Made by a program: the position numbers and the translations under genes. DNA of 64,000 nucleotides from Flavobacterium profundi. GTDB lineage: Bacteria; Bacteroidota; Bacteroidia; Flavobacteriales; Flavobacteriaceae. Below, one piece after another: positions 9,070-19,023 of the stretch (its first letter is position 1; every line of letters starts with the position of its first letter). Under the pieces are notes generated by a model, which worked only from the letters and a program-made list of their open reading frames with translations, had not been told where the DNA came from and did no database searches. Where the stretch lies: contig NZ_VDCZ01000003.1 in NCBI RefSeq assembly GCF_006491645.1, forward strand, positions 62,001 through 126,000. The letters are read 5' to 3'.

Positions 9070-10521
9070 ATGGAGAAGATAATTGAAGAAAACAAACAAG
9101 GCACAAGTCTGGTTTTAGAGCAAAAAGAAGGAAATGCAAAAAAGCTTTTTATAGAAAGTTATGGTTGTCAGATGAATTTTTCTGATAGTGAAATTGTAGC
9201 TTCAATATTAGTTAATCAAGGATACAATACCACTCAAAATCTAGAAGAAGCAGATTTAGTATTAGTAAACACATGCTCCATCCGAGATAAAGCGGAGCAA
9301 ACCATCCGAAAGCGTTTAGAAAAATACAATGCGGTAAAAAAGATCAATCCTAGTATGAAGGTAGGAGTTCTTGGCTGTATGGCCGAACGCTTGAAAGATA
9401 AGTTTCTAGAAGAAGAGAAAATTGTAGATATGGTTGTTGGACCAGATGCTTATAAAGACATTCCAAACCTTCTTAAAGATGTAGAAGATGGTAGAGATGC
9501 TATTAATGTTATCTTATCCAAAGAAGAAACTTATGGTGATATTGCTCCTGTTCGATTGAATTCTAATGGTGTAACTGCATTTGTTTCTATTACTCGTGGA
9601 TGCGACAACATGTGTACCTTTTGTGTGGTTCCATTTACTAGAGGACGTGAAAGAAGTAGAGAACCTCAAAGTATTTTAGATGAAATCCAAGATTTATGGA
9701 ACAAAGGTTTCAAAGAAGTTACTTTATTAGGACAAAATGTAGACAGTTATTTATGGTATGGTGGTGGTTTGAAAAAAGATTTTGTAAAAGCTACTGAAAT
9801 GCAGAAAGCAACTGCTGTAGATTTTGCTCAATTATTAGATGTATGTGCTACTCAATTTCCTAAAATGCGTTTTCGTTTTTCTACTTCAAACCCACAAGAC
9901 ATGCATGTTGAAGTTATTGAAGTAATGGCTAAACACCATAATATTTGTAAATACATCCATTTACCTGTTCAGTCTGGAAGTACGAGAATTTTGAAAGAAA
10001 TGAATCGTCAACATACCCGTGAAGAATATATGACGTTGATTGACAACATTAAAAGAATCATTCCAGATATTTCTTTATCTCAAGATATGATCACCGGTTT
10101 TCCAACAGAAACAGAAGAAGACCATCAAGATACACTTTCTTTAATGGAATATGTAAAATATGACTTTGGTTTTATGTTTGCTTATTCGGAAAGACCAGGA
10201 ACAATGGCTGCTCGTAAAATGGAAGACGATGTAGCTGATGAAGTTAAAAAACGTAGACTTACCGAAATTGTAGATTTACAACAAGTACACGCTTTAGAAA
10301 AAACACAGCGATTTGTGGGTCAGACTGTAGAAGTTTTAGTTGAAAAAGACTCGAAACGTTCAAACGAACATTGGTCGGGAAGAAATTCTCAAAACACAGT
10401 AGTGGTTTTTCCAAAAGAAAATTATAAACCAGGTGATTTTGTTCTTGTAAAAATCACAGACTGTACTGCCGCTACATTAATAGGTGAAGCTGTTGGATAT
10501 TCTGAAATAATGCAGGCTTAA
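9070..10521 (+). CDS. miaB: tRNA-2-methylthio-N6-dimethylallyladenosine synthase MiaB
   Basis: A 483-residue radical-SAM methylthiotransferase that converts i6A37 to ms2i6A37 in tRNAs. The N-terminal MTTase domain has the three cluster cysteines (ESYGCQMNFSDSE, VNTCSIRDKAE, LGCMAERLK). The radical-SAM domain has GCDNMCTFCVVPFTRGRERSR-like CxxxCxxC, and a TRAM domain closes the C-terminus. The ~20-residue N-terminal extension before LFIESYGCQ is usual in this phylum. It is transcribed divergently from topA from a clear TAnnTTTG promoter. Confidence 0.96.
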   Translation: MEKIIEENKQGTSLVLEQKEGNAKKLFIESYGCQMNFSDSEIVASILVNQGYNTTQNLEEADLVLVNTCSIRDKAEQTIRKRLEKYNAVKKINPSMKVGVLGCMAERLKDKFLEEEKIVDMVVGPDAYKDIPNLLKDVEDGRDAINVILSKEETYGDIAPVRLNSNGVTAFVSITRGCDNMCTFCVVPFTRGRERSREPQSILDEIQDLWNKGFKEVTLLGQNVDSYLWYGGGLKKDFVKATEMQKATAVDFAQLLDVCATQFPKMRFRFSTSNPQDMHVEVIEVMAKHHNICKYIHLPVQSGSTRILKEMNRQHTREEYMTLIDNIKRIIPDISLSQDMITGFPTETEEDHQDTLSLMEYVKYDFGFMFAYSERPGTMAARKMEDDVADEVKKRRLTEIVDLQQVHALEKTQRFVGQTVEVLVEKDSKRSNEHWSGRNSQNTVVVFPKENYKPGDFVLVKITDCTAATLIGEAVGYSEIMQA

Positions 10522-10619
10522 AAACTGTTTAATATCGTTTAATATTGCTTAAAGTTGTTTCGTTAGAATCAAAAACAACCTTAAACCTATAAACTTTTAA
10601 ACCTTTAAACAAAAAAAAC
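10522..10619 (+). repeat. Imperfect inverted repeat between miaB and the sigma-54 regulator
   Basis: The 98-bp gap is made of short GTTTAATAT/CTTAAAGTTGTTT units on the left (10526-10560). On the right (10572-10610) near-complementary AAACAACCTTAAACC, AAACTTTTAAACC and TTTAAAC units follow, so the transcript can fold into a long AT-rich hairpin. It may act as an attenuator or weak terminator before the regulator gene. Confidence 0.5.
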
Positions 10620-11888
10620 ATGGAAACAGTACAAGCCATAAAACAACGATTTGAAATTATTGGGAATGACCCAAAGTTAAATCGTTCCATAGAAAAAGCC
10701 ATTCAAGTTGCTCCTACTGATATTTCAGTATTAGTAACTGGAGAAAGTGGTGTAGGAAAAGAAAGTATTCCAAAAATAATTCATTCGCTTTCACATAGAA
10801 AACACGGTAAATATATTGCCGTAAATTGTGGTGCTATTCCAGAAGGAACAATTGATAGCGAACTTTTCGGACACGAAAAAGGAGCTTTTACAGGTGCTAC
10901 AGCTACTCGTGAAGGTTATTTTGAAGTGGCAGATGGAGGAACTATTTTTTTAGATGAAGTAGGCGAACTTCCCTTAACCACTCAAGTTCGTTTACTACGT
11001 GTATTAGAAAATGGAGAATTTATCAAAGTTGGTTCTTCCCAAGTTCAAAAAACCAATGTAAGAATCGTAGCTGCTACTAATGTAAACATGTTCGAAGCTA
11101 TTGAAAAAGGAAAATTTAGAGAAGATTTATATTATCGATTAAGTACTGTAGAAATACAACTCCCTCCCTTGAGAGATCGAAAAGAAGATATCCATATTTT
11201 ATTTCGAAAGTTTTCATCTGACTTTGCACATAAATATAAAATGCCTCCTATTAAATTAACAGATGAGGCAGTTGCCTATCTCATTCGTTATCGATGGAGC
11301 GGAAATATTCGTCAGTTGAGAAACATTGCTGAGCAAATATCGGTTTTGGAAACCAAAAGAGATATTAGTGTTCAAACTTTACAACATTATTTACCCTCTG
11401 AAGGAAGCAATCTACCCTCTGTAATTAATACGAAAAAGAATGAGAATGACTTCAGTAATGAAAGGGAAATTCTATACAAAGTTCTTTTCGATATGAAAGC
11501 GGATTTGAATGATTTGAAAAAGTTAACCTTAGAATTAATGCAAAACGGTACAACAAAAGTACAAGAAGCAAATAAAAATTTAATTCAAAGGATTTATGGT
11601 CAAAATGACGAAAACGTTATCTTTGAAAAAGAACCAAAATCGGAAATAATTCCAGTTCCAAATCAAATTACACAAGAACATTTTGAGGATCAAGATTTAG
11701 AAGATGATGAAAATTATCTTTTTGCGGAAACAGTGGAAGAAGAAGAAACATTGAGTTTAGAGGCTAAAGAAATTGAATTAATCAAAAAATCATTGGAACG
11801 CAACAAAGGTAAAAGGAAAGCTGCAGCCGATGAATTAGGTATTTCTGAGCGAACATTATATAGAAAAATCAAACAATACGATTTATAA
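10620..11888 (+). CDS. Sigma-54-interacting transcriptional regulator (AAA+/Fis)
   Basis: A 422-residue bacterial enhancer-binding protein. The AAA+ domain covers about residues 10-245, with Walker A GESGVGKES, the sigma-54 contact loop GAFTGA (ELFGHEKGAFTGATATREGY), Walker B GGTIFLDEVGEL and an arginine-finger region DLYYRLSTVEIQLPPLRDR. A poorly conserved acidic linker (about 260-380) precedes a Fis-type helix-turn-helix (KAAADELGISERTLYRKIKQ). There is no N-terminal receiver or sensor domain, so activity is probably set by abundance or by a partner. lptE starts at the next base after its stop codon, so the genes are co-transcribed. Confidence 0.93.
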   Translation: METVQAIKQRFEIIGNDPKLNRSIEKAIQVAPTDISVLVTGESGVGKESIPKIIHSLSHRKHGKYIAVNCGAIPEGTIDSELFGHEKGAFTGATATREGYFEVADGGTIFLDEVGELPLTTQVRLLRVLENGEFIKVGSSQVQKTNVRIVAATNVNMFEAIEKGKFREDLYYRLSTVEIQLPPLRDRKEDIHILFRKFSSDFAHKYKMPPIKLTDEAVAYLIRYRWSGNIRQLRNIAEQISVLETKRDISVQTLQHYLPSEGSNLPSVINTKKNENDFSNEREILYKVLFDMKADLNDLKKLTLELMQNGTTKVQEANKNLIQRIYGQNDENVIFEKEPKSEIIPVPNQITQEHFEDQDLEDDENYLFAETVEEEETLSLEAKEIELIKKSLERNKGKRKAAADELGISERTLYRKIKQYDL

Positions 11889-12392
11889 ATGAAATCTTTT
11901 TTTAAAATAATTACTTTCACCTTATTCATTACAGTTAGTAGCTGTAAATACTATAATTTTACAGGAACAGGCTCTATCGATGCAAAGACTTTTCAGGTGA
12001 ATTATTTTCAAAATACTGCTGAATTAGTTGAACCAGGTATTGAAAGAACCTTTACTTTAGCCCTACAAGAAATTATTCAAAATCAAACCAACTTAAATTT
12101 AGTTTCGCAAGGTGGAGAATTATTATACGAAGGAGAAATAACGGAATATCGCATCACTCCTATGACAGCTACTGCAGATCAAAGAGCCGCTCAAAACCGA
12201 TTAACCATTTCTGTTATGGTTCGTTTTTCTAATAAAAATAAAGAAGAGGATGATTTCGAAAGACGTTTCTCTTTTTATCATGATTATCCAGCTAACGAAC
12301 AAATGACAGGTAGTCGTTTAACAACTGCTTTAGATGAAATTTTTACTCGAATTACGCAGGACGTTTTTAATGAATCGCTAGCCAAATGGTAA
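11889..12392 (+). CDS. lptE: LptE family LPS-assembly lipoprotein
   Basis: A 167-residue lipoprotein with lipobox VSSC (Cys19). CKYYNFTGTGSI is typical of the Bacteroidota LptE family, and the body is that of a small alpha/beta outer-membrane protein (residues about 35-165). LptE plugs the LptD barrel and helps insert lipopolysaccharide in the outer leaflet. The start codon directly abuts the stop codon of the sigma-54 regulator, and the following gene begins 15 bp downstream, indicating one transcript from the regulator through secG. The identification rests on recognised sequence pattern and on the common lptE-secG-groES order in flavobacteria. Confidence 0.9.
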   Translation: MKSFFKIITFTLFITVSSCKYYNFTGTGSIDAKTFQVNYFQNTAELVEPGIERTFTLALQEIIQNQTNLNLVSQGGELLYEGEITEYRITPMTATADQRAAQNRLTISVMVRFSNKNKEEDDFERRFSFYHDYPANEQMTGSRLTTALDEIFTRITQDVFNESLAKW

Positions 12393-12407
12393 AATAATAC
12401 TATACAA

Positions 12408-13400
12408 TTGAACACAACCGATTTAACATACCTTTTAAATAAGCCTGATGCCATTAATGACAAACAGACAATGGCATTAGAAATCATGTTACAGCAATTT
12501 CCCTTTTTTCAAAGTGCAAGAGCGTTACATTTAAAAGGCTTATACAATCAAGAAAGTTTTAGATACAATTACGAATTAAAAAAAACTGCCGCACACACTC
12601 ACGATAGAAGTATTCTTTTTGATTTTATTACATCACAACAATTTGCGACTCTTCAAAAAAATCACATAGAAAATCAAGAAGCGCTTATACACAATATTAC
12701 AGTTACCGATAGTTTTGTAGTAACTCCTATACTTGAAGAAACAGTAGAAGAAGTAAAAGAAGAAACTCTAGAAACTATTGTAGAAAAAACAGAAGAAGTA
12801 TCACAACCTTTAAATGAGGATACAACTCTTCATGAAGTTGCATCAGAAATTATAATAGAAGAAGAAATAACAATCGAAAGTACAATTGAAAAAATTATTG
12901 ATACTAAAGAGGATATTATTGTAGAACAAAGTTATTCGGAAGAAAATACAACGGAAGAAAATAAAATTTTAGAAGAAAAATTAGAGATTGGTAAACCATT
13001 AGATTTTAATCAAAGTGAAAAACATTCTTTTCAAGAATGGTTACAACTTACGAAATTTGCACCAATAGAAAGAGAAATTGAAGAAAAAATAGTGGTTAAA
13101 GAAGATGAAAAAGAGGATGAAAAATTAAAAAAAATAGATATTATCGATCGATTTATTGAGTTAAACCCCAAAATTTCACCTGTCAAAGAAATTGTAGCAA
13201 CGCCTTTAAATATAAGCAAAAGTATAGAAGAGCCCACACATTTAATGACGGAAACTTTAGCCAAAATCTACTTAGAACAAAAAAAATATCTGAAAGCAAT
13301 ACAAGCTTATGAAATTTTAATTTTGAAATATCCAGAAAAAAGTAGTTTCTTTGCAAACCGAATTAAAGATATAAAAGATTTACAACAAAATAATAATTAG
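12408..13400 (+). CDS. Conserved hypothetical protein with acidic linker and C-terminal TPR-like helices
   Basis: A 330-residue protein with no signal peptide. The N-terminal about 90 residues are helical (LTYLLNKPDAINDKQTMALE, then FPFFQSARALHLKGLYNQ). A long low-complexity stretch rich in Glu, Ile, Thr and Val follows (about 105-245). The end (TLAKIYLEQKKYLKAIQAYE, LKYPEKSSFFANRI) looks like one tetratricopeptide repeat. The start codon is TTG, since no ATG lies in frame between the lptE stop and the conserved region. It sits between lptE and secG, a common place for this family in flavobacteria. Its function is unknown; a cytoplasmic scaffold role is only a guess. Confidence 0.85.
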   Translation: MNTTDLTYLLNKPDAINDKQTMALEIMLQQFPFFQSARALHLKGLYNQESFRYNYELKKTAAHTHDRSILFDFITSQQFATLQKNHIENQEALIHNITVTDSFVVTPILEETVEEVKEETLETIVEKTEEVSQPLNEDTTLHEVASEIIIEEEITIESTIEKIIDTKEDIIVEQSYSEENTTEENKILEEKLEIGKPLDFNQSEKHSFQEWLQLTKFAPIEREIEEKIVVKEDEKEDEKLKKIDIIDRFIELNPKISPVKEIVATPLNISKSIEEPTHLMTETLAKIYLEQKKYLKAIQAYEILILKYPEKSSFFANRIKDIKDLQQNNN

Positions 13401-13403
13401 ATT

Positions 13404-13763
13404 ATGGGATTCACAGGTTTTTTAATTGCAATAACAATCGTTTGCTTTTTATTAATTTTAGCTATCATGGTACAAAATCCTAAAGGTGGAGGTTTATCAT
13501 CTTCTTTTGGTGGTTCTCAACAATTAGGTGGTGTACAAAAAACGACTGACTTTTTAGATAAAAGTACATGGACTTTAGGTGGAATTCTTATTGCACTTAT
13601 TTTATTATCATCTTTAGCTTTTAGCGGAAGTGGCACTAATGGATCTAAAGTATTAGGTGATGAAGATGTAAAAGTTCCAACACAAACTACGATTCCTGCA
13701 ACACCTCAAGCAACTCCAGCAGAAGCTCAAACTCCTGCACAAACAGAAGAAACTTCTAAATAA
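13404..13763 (+). CDS. secG: Preprotein translocase subunit SecG
   Basis: A 119-residue membrane protein with two transmembrane helices (about 4-24 and 52-72) joined by the SecG loop VQNPKGGGLSSSFGGSQQLGG. A Pro/Thr/Ala/Gln-rich C-terminal tail follows (about 90-119). SecG is an accessory subunit of the SecYEG channel. It starts 3 bp after the preceding gene and ends at a strong terminator, so it closes the operon that begins with the sigma-54 regulator. Confidence 0.95.
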   Translation: MGFTGFLIAITIVCFLLILAIMVQNPKGGGLSSSFGGSQQLGGVQKTTDFLDKSTWTLGGILIALILLSSLAFSGSGTNGSKVLGDEDVKVPTQTTIPATPQATPAEAQTPAQTEETSK

Positions 13764-13782
13764 TATAATAGAGTACGATTAT

Positions 13783-13814
13783 AAAAATGCCAGCCTGTCA
13801 GTGCTGGCATTTTT
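13783..13814 (+). terminator. Terminator after secG
   Basis: A 12-bp perfect stem (AAAAATGCCAGC at 13783-13794 with GCTGGCATTTTT at 13803-13814), an 8-nt loop and a following T-rich run. Confidence 0.9.
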
Positions 13815-13826
13815 ATTTCAGTAAAA

Positions 13827-13851
13827 TTGGCACAAATTGATTTTGGCACAA
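13827..13851 (+). promoter_or_regulatory. Direct repeat TTGGCACAA upstream of groES
   Basis: Two exact copies of TTGGCACAA (13827-13835 and 13843-13851) spaced 16 bp start to start, about one and a half helical turns, 51-75 bp before groES. No CIRCE element (TTAGCACTC-N9-GAGTGCTAA) is present. The repeat resembles the -24 half of a sigma-54 promoter (TGGCAC), but no GC pair sits at the -12 position. It may be the binding site that controls groESL. Confidence 0.45.
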
Positions 13852-13901
13852 TTTCTGAAAAAAAAAGAAGCAAACAAATACTAATTTAAAATTTAAAAAA
13901 T

Positions 13902-14177
13902 ATGTCATTAAACATTAAACCAATTTCAGATCGCGTAGTGATTGAGCCAATGGCTGCAGAAACTACAACGGCATCAGGAATTATTATTCCAGATACTGCA
14001 AAAGAAAAACCTCAAAAAGGAATTATTGTAGCTGTAGGTAATGGTAAAAAAGACCATACCATGACTGTAAAAACGGGTGATGTTGTACTTTACGGAAAGT
14101 ATGCTGGGACAGAATTTAAATACGAAGGTAAAGATTACCTTATTATGAGAGAAGAAGAAATTTATGCAATTCTTTAA
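13902..14177 (+). CDS. groES: Co-chaperonin GroES
   Basis: A 91-residue Hsp10 with the hallmark IKPISDRVVIEP at the start, the mobile loop (AAETTTASGIIIPDTAKEKP, residues about 18-37), GDVVLYGKYAGTEF and the terminal IMREEEIYAIL. It caps the GroEL folding chamber. It is followed by groEL after 40 bp, with its own transcription start expected after the secG terminator. Confidence 0.98.
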   Translation: MSLNIKPISDRVVIEPMAAETTTASGIIIPDTAKEKPQKGIIVAVGNGKKDHTMTVKTGDVVLYGKYAGTEFKYEGKDYLIMREEEIYAIL

Positions 14178-14202
14178 TTCAAAAGGATTTTTTAAACTTT
14201 AA

Positions 14203-15849
<1,647 letters not shown>

Positions 15850-15867
15850 TAGAATCATTTATATAAC

Positions 15868-15901
15868 AAAAAAACCGATTAGCATGCTAATCGGTTTTTT
15901 T
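15868..15901. terminator. Bidirectional terminator between groEL and the HMA gene
   Basis: A perfect 34-bp palindrome with core CCGATTAGCATGCTAATCGG flanked by A-runs on one side and T-runs on the other. It can terminate groESL rightward and the minus-strand metal operon leftward. Confidence 0.9.
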
Positions 15902-15916
15902 ATTAATTATTCTTTT

Positions 15917-16258
15917 TTATAATCGTTCATACTGACAACAACCATGTAATTTTTGATAATCTTCGTCAGTTGCTTTCACTTTACCTGCATCATGACCCGC
16001 TTTCGCAATGGCTTTTTGAACATCTGCAACTGAGCATTTATTTTCATCTATGATTAAATGTAAATCTTTATGATCTGTATGCCAGTCCGCGCTTTTCACG
16101 CCTTTAACAGAAAAAGCCGCTTTTTCAATTCGCTTTTTACACATTTCACAATTGCCATTAACAGCAAATTCTACTTTTTTATTTTTATCTTTCTTTTCTT
16201 GAGAAAAGCTTGTTAATGCAAACAAACTCACTAATAAAAGCATTATTATTTTTTTCAT
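15917..16258 (-). CDS. Periplasmic heavy-metal-associated (HMA) domain protein
   Basis: A 113-residue protein with a signal peptide (residues 1-19, ending TSFSQ) and one HMA fold (VEFAVNGNCEMCKKRIEKAA, with the metal-binding Cys-x-x-Cys) running to about residue 95. A second cysteine pair lies near the C-terminus (LHGCCQYERL). It is likely a secreted copper-type metal chaperone. It is the distal gene after the TonB receptor (20-bp gap) and shares a minus-strand module with the HYC_CC_PP-type gene, pointing to metal uptake or handling. The exact metal is inferred from the family, not shown. Confidence 0.9.
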   Translation of the reverse strand: MKKIIMLLLVSLFALTSFSQEKKDKNKKVEFAVNGNCEMCKKRIEKAAFSVKGVKSADWHTDHKDLHLIIDENKCSVADVQKAIAKAGHDAGKVKATDEDYQKLHGCCQYERL

Positions 16259-16278
16259 TTTTTTTATTTTAAAGTTAC

Positions 16279-18519
16279 TTATTTTATTTTAAATCGCAAA
16301 CCTGCATAATACATTTGTCCAAAAACTGGGCCATAAATCATACTACTATCAAAATAGGTCCCAAATGGGTCTGATGCACTCACAATCGCATTGTCTTGCT
16401 TATAATTTCCAATATTCTCTCCTCCTACATATACTTCAAATACACTTGAAAAAGTTCTTGTGATTTGAGCATTAAACACTCCAAAAGCAGGAGCATAAGG
16501 ATTTAATCTATAAGCTGGTAAATTAGTGGTCGTATTGGGAAGTCTTTGTTCTCCTAACCAATTATAGGTCACATCATATTTCCATTGTTGTCCTTTTTCT
16601 TTAATATGCGTTTCAAAAGAAACATTGGTAAAAAAACGATGCTTGGCTTGTAAGGCGCGTTGCAATTGCCCAATTTTGTATTGGGATTGCACATCATAAT
16701 ATTTATAAGCCGTTTTTACACTAAAATGTTTGAAAGGTTCAATGGTAAACTCCGCTTGAAAAGAATTGGCAAAACTTTTCCCTTCTAAATTGTAAAACAA
16801 TACTTGTTGCGGACTAAAATCTACATCTACCACAGCTTGATTTTCAAAATCGGTTCTGTAATAGTCTAAAACTACTTCCGATTCGGCTCCAAATAATTTA
16901 AAAGACTGAATGAAACTTACTCCATAATTCCAAGCTATTTCAGGATTTAATCCATACAATTTTCCGTCATTGGAAAGAATTGAAAAATCCCTACTTGAAG
17001 CAAACAATTGTTGGTTTTCTGCAAAGATATTAGCCGCTCGTTTCCCTCTTCCTATAGAAGCTCTTACCACTGCATCTTTCCAAGGATTGTATCGTAAATG
17101 CAATCTAGGAGTAATAAATGTTCCCAATCTATTATGGTTGTCTACACGAGCTCCAGCCACCAAACTAAAATTGTCTAAATTATCATAGGTATATTCAAAA
17201 AAAACACCTACCGAATTATCAATTCTCGAAAAATCTTGTACAAAATTTACTGCGACAGCTTCATCATAAGCATCATAGGAAAAATTCAGCCCTGTAGTAA
17301 ATTTATTTTTGGTATTTGATATAATCGAATTGAATAACAAATTAGAATAATAACTTTTTTGATGAATTTTATATTGGTTCAAACCAAAATAAGAATCTTG
17401 TTGGTGTGATTGAAATGAATTTTGAAAACCAATACTTTGATACGGCATGTTTGGAAACACATAACCTGTTTTATTAGAAATTTCGATTTTCTCTGTATTA
17501 ATTTCACTTCCCCAAGCATTGGTCGTAAATTTATCGCTATCTGGATTAAAGTCAACTTGACCCGATTGCTTTTCATCCTTCATGTAACGGATATTCAAAA
17601 AACTCACAATACCATTTTCAGCATCATTATATTGCCAACGGTTTAAAACATTAATTTGTTTTCCTAATGGATTATCTAAAAACCCATCATCGTTCATATC
17701 GTTTTTAATTTGTCTGGCATTTCCGTGTAAAAACAAAGTCGAACTTAATTTATCCGAATATTTTTGATTGAAATGAGCATTCAATTCATACCTTCCTCCC
17801 ATTCCTGTATAAGCATTTAAGAAAAAAGGAATGTCGTTTACAGGCTTTAAAATCTCGTAATTAATTTGTCCAGAAATACTCTCGTAACCATTAATTACAC
17901 TTCCAGCTCCTTTGGTAATTTGAATGCTTTCCACCCAAGTTCCTGGCACAAAAGACAAACCGTAAGCTTGTGAAGCTCCACGAACCGAAGGAATATTTTC
18001 TTCAGCTATTAAAATATACGGACTGGTTAATCCTAACATTTTAATTTGCTTATTTCCTGTTACTGCATCCGAAAAATTAACATCAATAGAAGGATTGGTA
18101 CTAAAACTTTCAGATATATTACAACAAGCTGCCTTTAGCAACTCTTTTTGTCCCATAGTTTGCACATTGGTAACTTGAAATTTAGAATGTTCCGTACTTT
18201 TCTTAGTTTTTGAAACCGTAACTTCTTCTAAATTGGTAACTGCTTCTAATGAAATGGTTAAAAAATCTGTAGCAGTAATCGTTATTTTTTTGGTCTTGTA
18301 ACCAATATAACTCACTACAAGGTTGTCCGATTCATTTGATTTCTTCAATGTAAAATTACCATCGATATCAGAAGTAGTACCTGTAGCTGTATTTTGCCAA
18401 AAAACATTGGCTCCTAAAAGGGGTTGGTTATTTTCATCTACAATTTTCCCTTTAATTTCTTCTTGTGCAGATAGAAATGAAGTGAAAAACAATAGCCATA
18501 ACGCTATATTTTTATACAT
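16279..18519 (-). CDS. TonB-dependent receptor, putative metal (copper) transporter
   Basis: A 746-residue outer-membrane receptor. Signal peptide (1-18, ending FLSAQ), carboxypeptidase-regulatory-like beta-sandwich (IKGKIVDENNQPLLGANVFW, about 22-95), plug domain (about 115-220) and a 22-strand-type barrel ending with the expected aromatic-rich strand (GQMYYAGLRFKIK). A Cys-Cys pair (KAACCNISESF, about 131-141) sits at the start of the plug, unusual for ordinary siderophore receptors and consistent with a soft-metal substrate. It is followed by an HMA-domain protein and preceded by a Cys-rich HYC_CC_PP-type protein. Copper is inferred from these neighbours. Confidence 0.93.
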   Translation of the reverse strand: MYKNIALWLLFFTSFLSAQEEIKGKIVDENNQPLLGANVFWQNTATGTTSDIDGNFTLKKSNESDNLVVSYIGYKTKKITITATDFLTISLEAVTNLEEVTVSKTKKSTEHSKFQVTNVQTMGQKELLKAACCNISESFSTNPSIDVNFSDAVTGNKQIKMLGLTSPYILIAEENIPSVRGASQAYGLSFVPGTWVESIQITKGAGSVINGYESISGQINYEILKPVNDIPFFLNAYTGMGGRYELNAHFNQKYSDKLSSTLFLHGNARQIKNDMNDDGFLDNPLGKQINVLNRWQYNDAENGIVSFLNIRYMKDEKQSGQVDFNPDSDKFTTNAWGSEINTEKIEISNKTGYVFPNMPYQSIGFQNSFQSHQQDSYFGLNQYKIHQKSYYSNLLFNSIISNTKNKFTTGLNFSYDAYDEAVAVNFVQDFSRIDNSVGVFFEYTYDNLDNFSLVAGARVDNHNRLGTFITPRLHLRYNPWKDAVVRASIGRGKRAANIFAENQQLFASSRDFSILSNDGKLYGLNPEIAWNYGVSFIQSFKLFGAESEVVLDYYRTDFENQAVVDVDFSPQQVLFYNLEGKSFANSFQAEFTIEPFKHFSVKTAYKYYDVQSQYKIGQLQRALQAKHRFFTNVSFETHIKEKGQQWKYDVTYNWLGEQRLPNTTTNLPAYRLNPYAPAFGVFNAQITRTFSSVFEVYVGGENIGNYKQDNAIVSASDPFGTYFDSSMIYGPVFGQMYYAGLRFKIK

Positions 18520-18578
18520 AAATTATTTTTAATGTTTTTGAAATTTTAAAAATTTTAAATTCGAAATAACATTAAACA

Positions 18579-18983
18579 TTACGCGTAAAAAACAAGTTGA
18601 CAATATAATTTATAAAAAGGAGGTGCGTTAGAATCGCAATAAAATTGAGGCGGATTATTTTTTACTTGTCTTTCAGAAAACTGAAAAACAAAAGGATAAG
18701 CAAGCACTACACTTGGACAAGCAATATCAAATTGAAAACCTGAAACTAAAGTATGATCGGTTTTCTTTTCAATTTCAACAATTTTATTAGAACAACATGA
18801 AGCATGATTATCAACAGTTGCACAACACGATTTCTGATTTTCAATACAAGCCTCTTTAAATTGATAATCTATCGATATAAATGTCAATTCATCATGACAG
18901 TAATGCAAATTAAAAGCCAATCCCAAATTTGAAAAAAGGAAAACGGCGGCTAATAATAAGGATGTACTTTTTCTAAAAGGCAT
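18579..18983 (-). CDS. HYC_CC_PP family protein (Cys-rich, exported)
   Basis: A 134-residue protein with an N-terminal hydrophobic segment (about 7-24). The three family markers are visible: LHYCHDEL, adjacent cysteine pairs (KSCCATVDNHASCCSNK) and the C-terminal APPFYKLYC. The Cys/His arrangement suggests metal binding in the periplasm. Known members sit next to TonB receptors with HMA proteins, as here (59 bp before the receptor). The precise role is unknown; metal sensing or delivery for the receptor is the reasonable inference. Confidence 0.85.
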   Translation of the reverse strand: MPFRKSTSLLLAAVFLFSNLGLAFNLHYCHDELTFISIDYQFKEACIENQKSCCATVDNHASCCSNKIVEIEKKTDHTLVSGFQFDIACPSVVLAYPFVFQFSERQVKNNPPQFYCDSNAPPFYKLYCQLVFYA

Positions 18984-19023
18984 GGTGCAAAATTAGTAAT
19001 TTATTTTAGAAAGTTAATTTTGT

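Noticed and set aside
13827..13860. Sigma-54 promoter before groES
   Set aside because: TGGCAC is present twice, but the GC of the -12 element is not at the required 10-bp distance in either copy.
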